Source of the DNA: Hypsibius dujardini
Lineage: Eukaryota; Tardigrada; Eutardigrada; Parachela; Hypsibiidae
DNA: 27,929 bases
Reading direction: 5' to 3'
Assembly (NCBI GenBank): GCA_001579985.1
Contig: LRSR01003410.1
Coordinates: 1 to 27,929 of the forward strand
The notes below the pieces were generated by a model. It searched no databases. It had not been told where the DNA came from and was given only the letters and a program-made list of their open reading frames with translations. The translations under genes and the position numbers were made by a program. Positions 27,929 to 27,929 of this stretch are shown here, piece by piece. Each line of letters starts with the position of its first letter. Position 1 is the first letter of the stretch.

Positions 27929-27929
27929 G
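27843..27929. repeat. (TCTG)n microsatellite reaching the window edge
   Basis: Pure TCTG run, at least 20 units, truncated by the end of the window. Possibly a contig end caused by the repeat. Confidence 0.95.

Overview
This is nuclear DNA from an animal, most likely an invertebrate. The evidence is multi-exon genes with GT-AG introns of about 60 nt to 6 kb, orthologues of animal genes (TBCK, ENDOV, SLC2A13/HMIT, PLPP, SMYD, a cholinesterase-type carboxylesterase), very abundant CAGA/TCTG microsatellites and minisatellites, and no bacterial operon features. Dense gene packing with short introns would fit a small ecdysozoan genome such as a tardigrade, but the sequence does not prove that. Most real genes here have short exons. 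The gene models below were built by hand from splice sites, reading phase and alignment to remembered family motifs, so exon edges are predictions.

Layout: 1-1211 (+) holds the last two exons of a PAP2-type lipid phosphate phosphatase. 1780-5468 (-) is a proton/myo-inositol cotransporter (SLC2A13-like) whose central exons are absent, exactly where a GACA microsatellite lies. 6303-8944 (-) is a complete 8-exon endonuclease V gene. 9531-16061 (+) is a complete 22-exon TBCK gene, head to head with ENDOV. 16177-17129 (-) is a secreted His/Gly/Asn-rich protein gene with a frame break at a 4-bp repeat. 17766-25656 (-) is a 5-exon SMYD (MYND + SET) gene. Its ~5.9 kb second intron contains, on the opposite strand, a complete 10-exon secreted carboxylesterase gene (19785-24667). 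26922-27828 (-) holds one or two exons of an unidentified multi-pass membrane protein. The window ends inside a TCTG run.

The genes are housekeeping or secreted functions with no evident shared pathway. I see no defence island, operon or new multi-gene system. The interesting material is structural: a nested gene, two fold-back or TIR transposon-like insertions (one with a perfect 21-bp TIR and TTA duplication), two GC-AG introns, an intronic array of palindromic E-boxes, a minisatellite that supplies a stop codon, a coding frame interrupted at a tetranucleotide repeat, and a likely assembly collapse or exon deletion in the inositol transporter.
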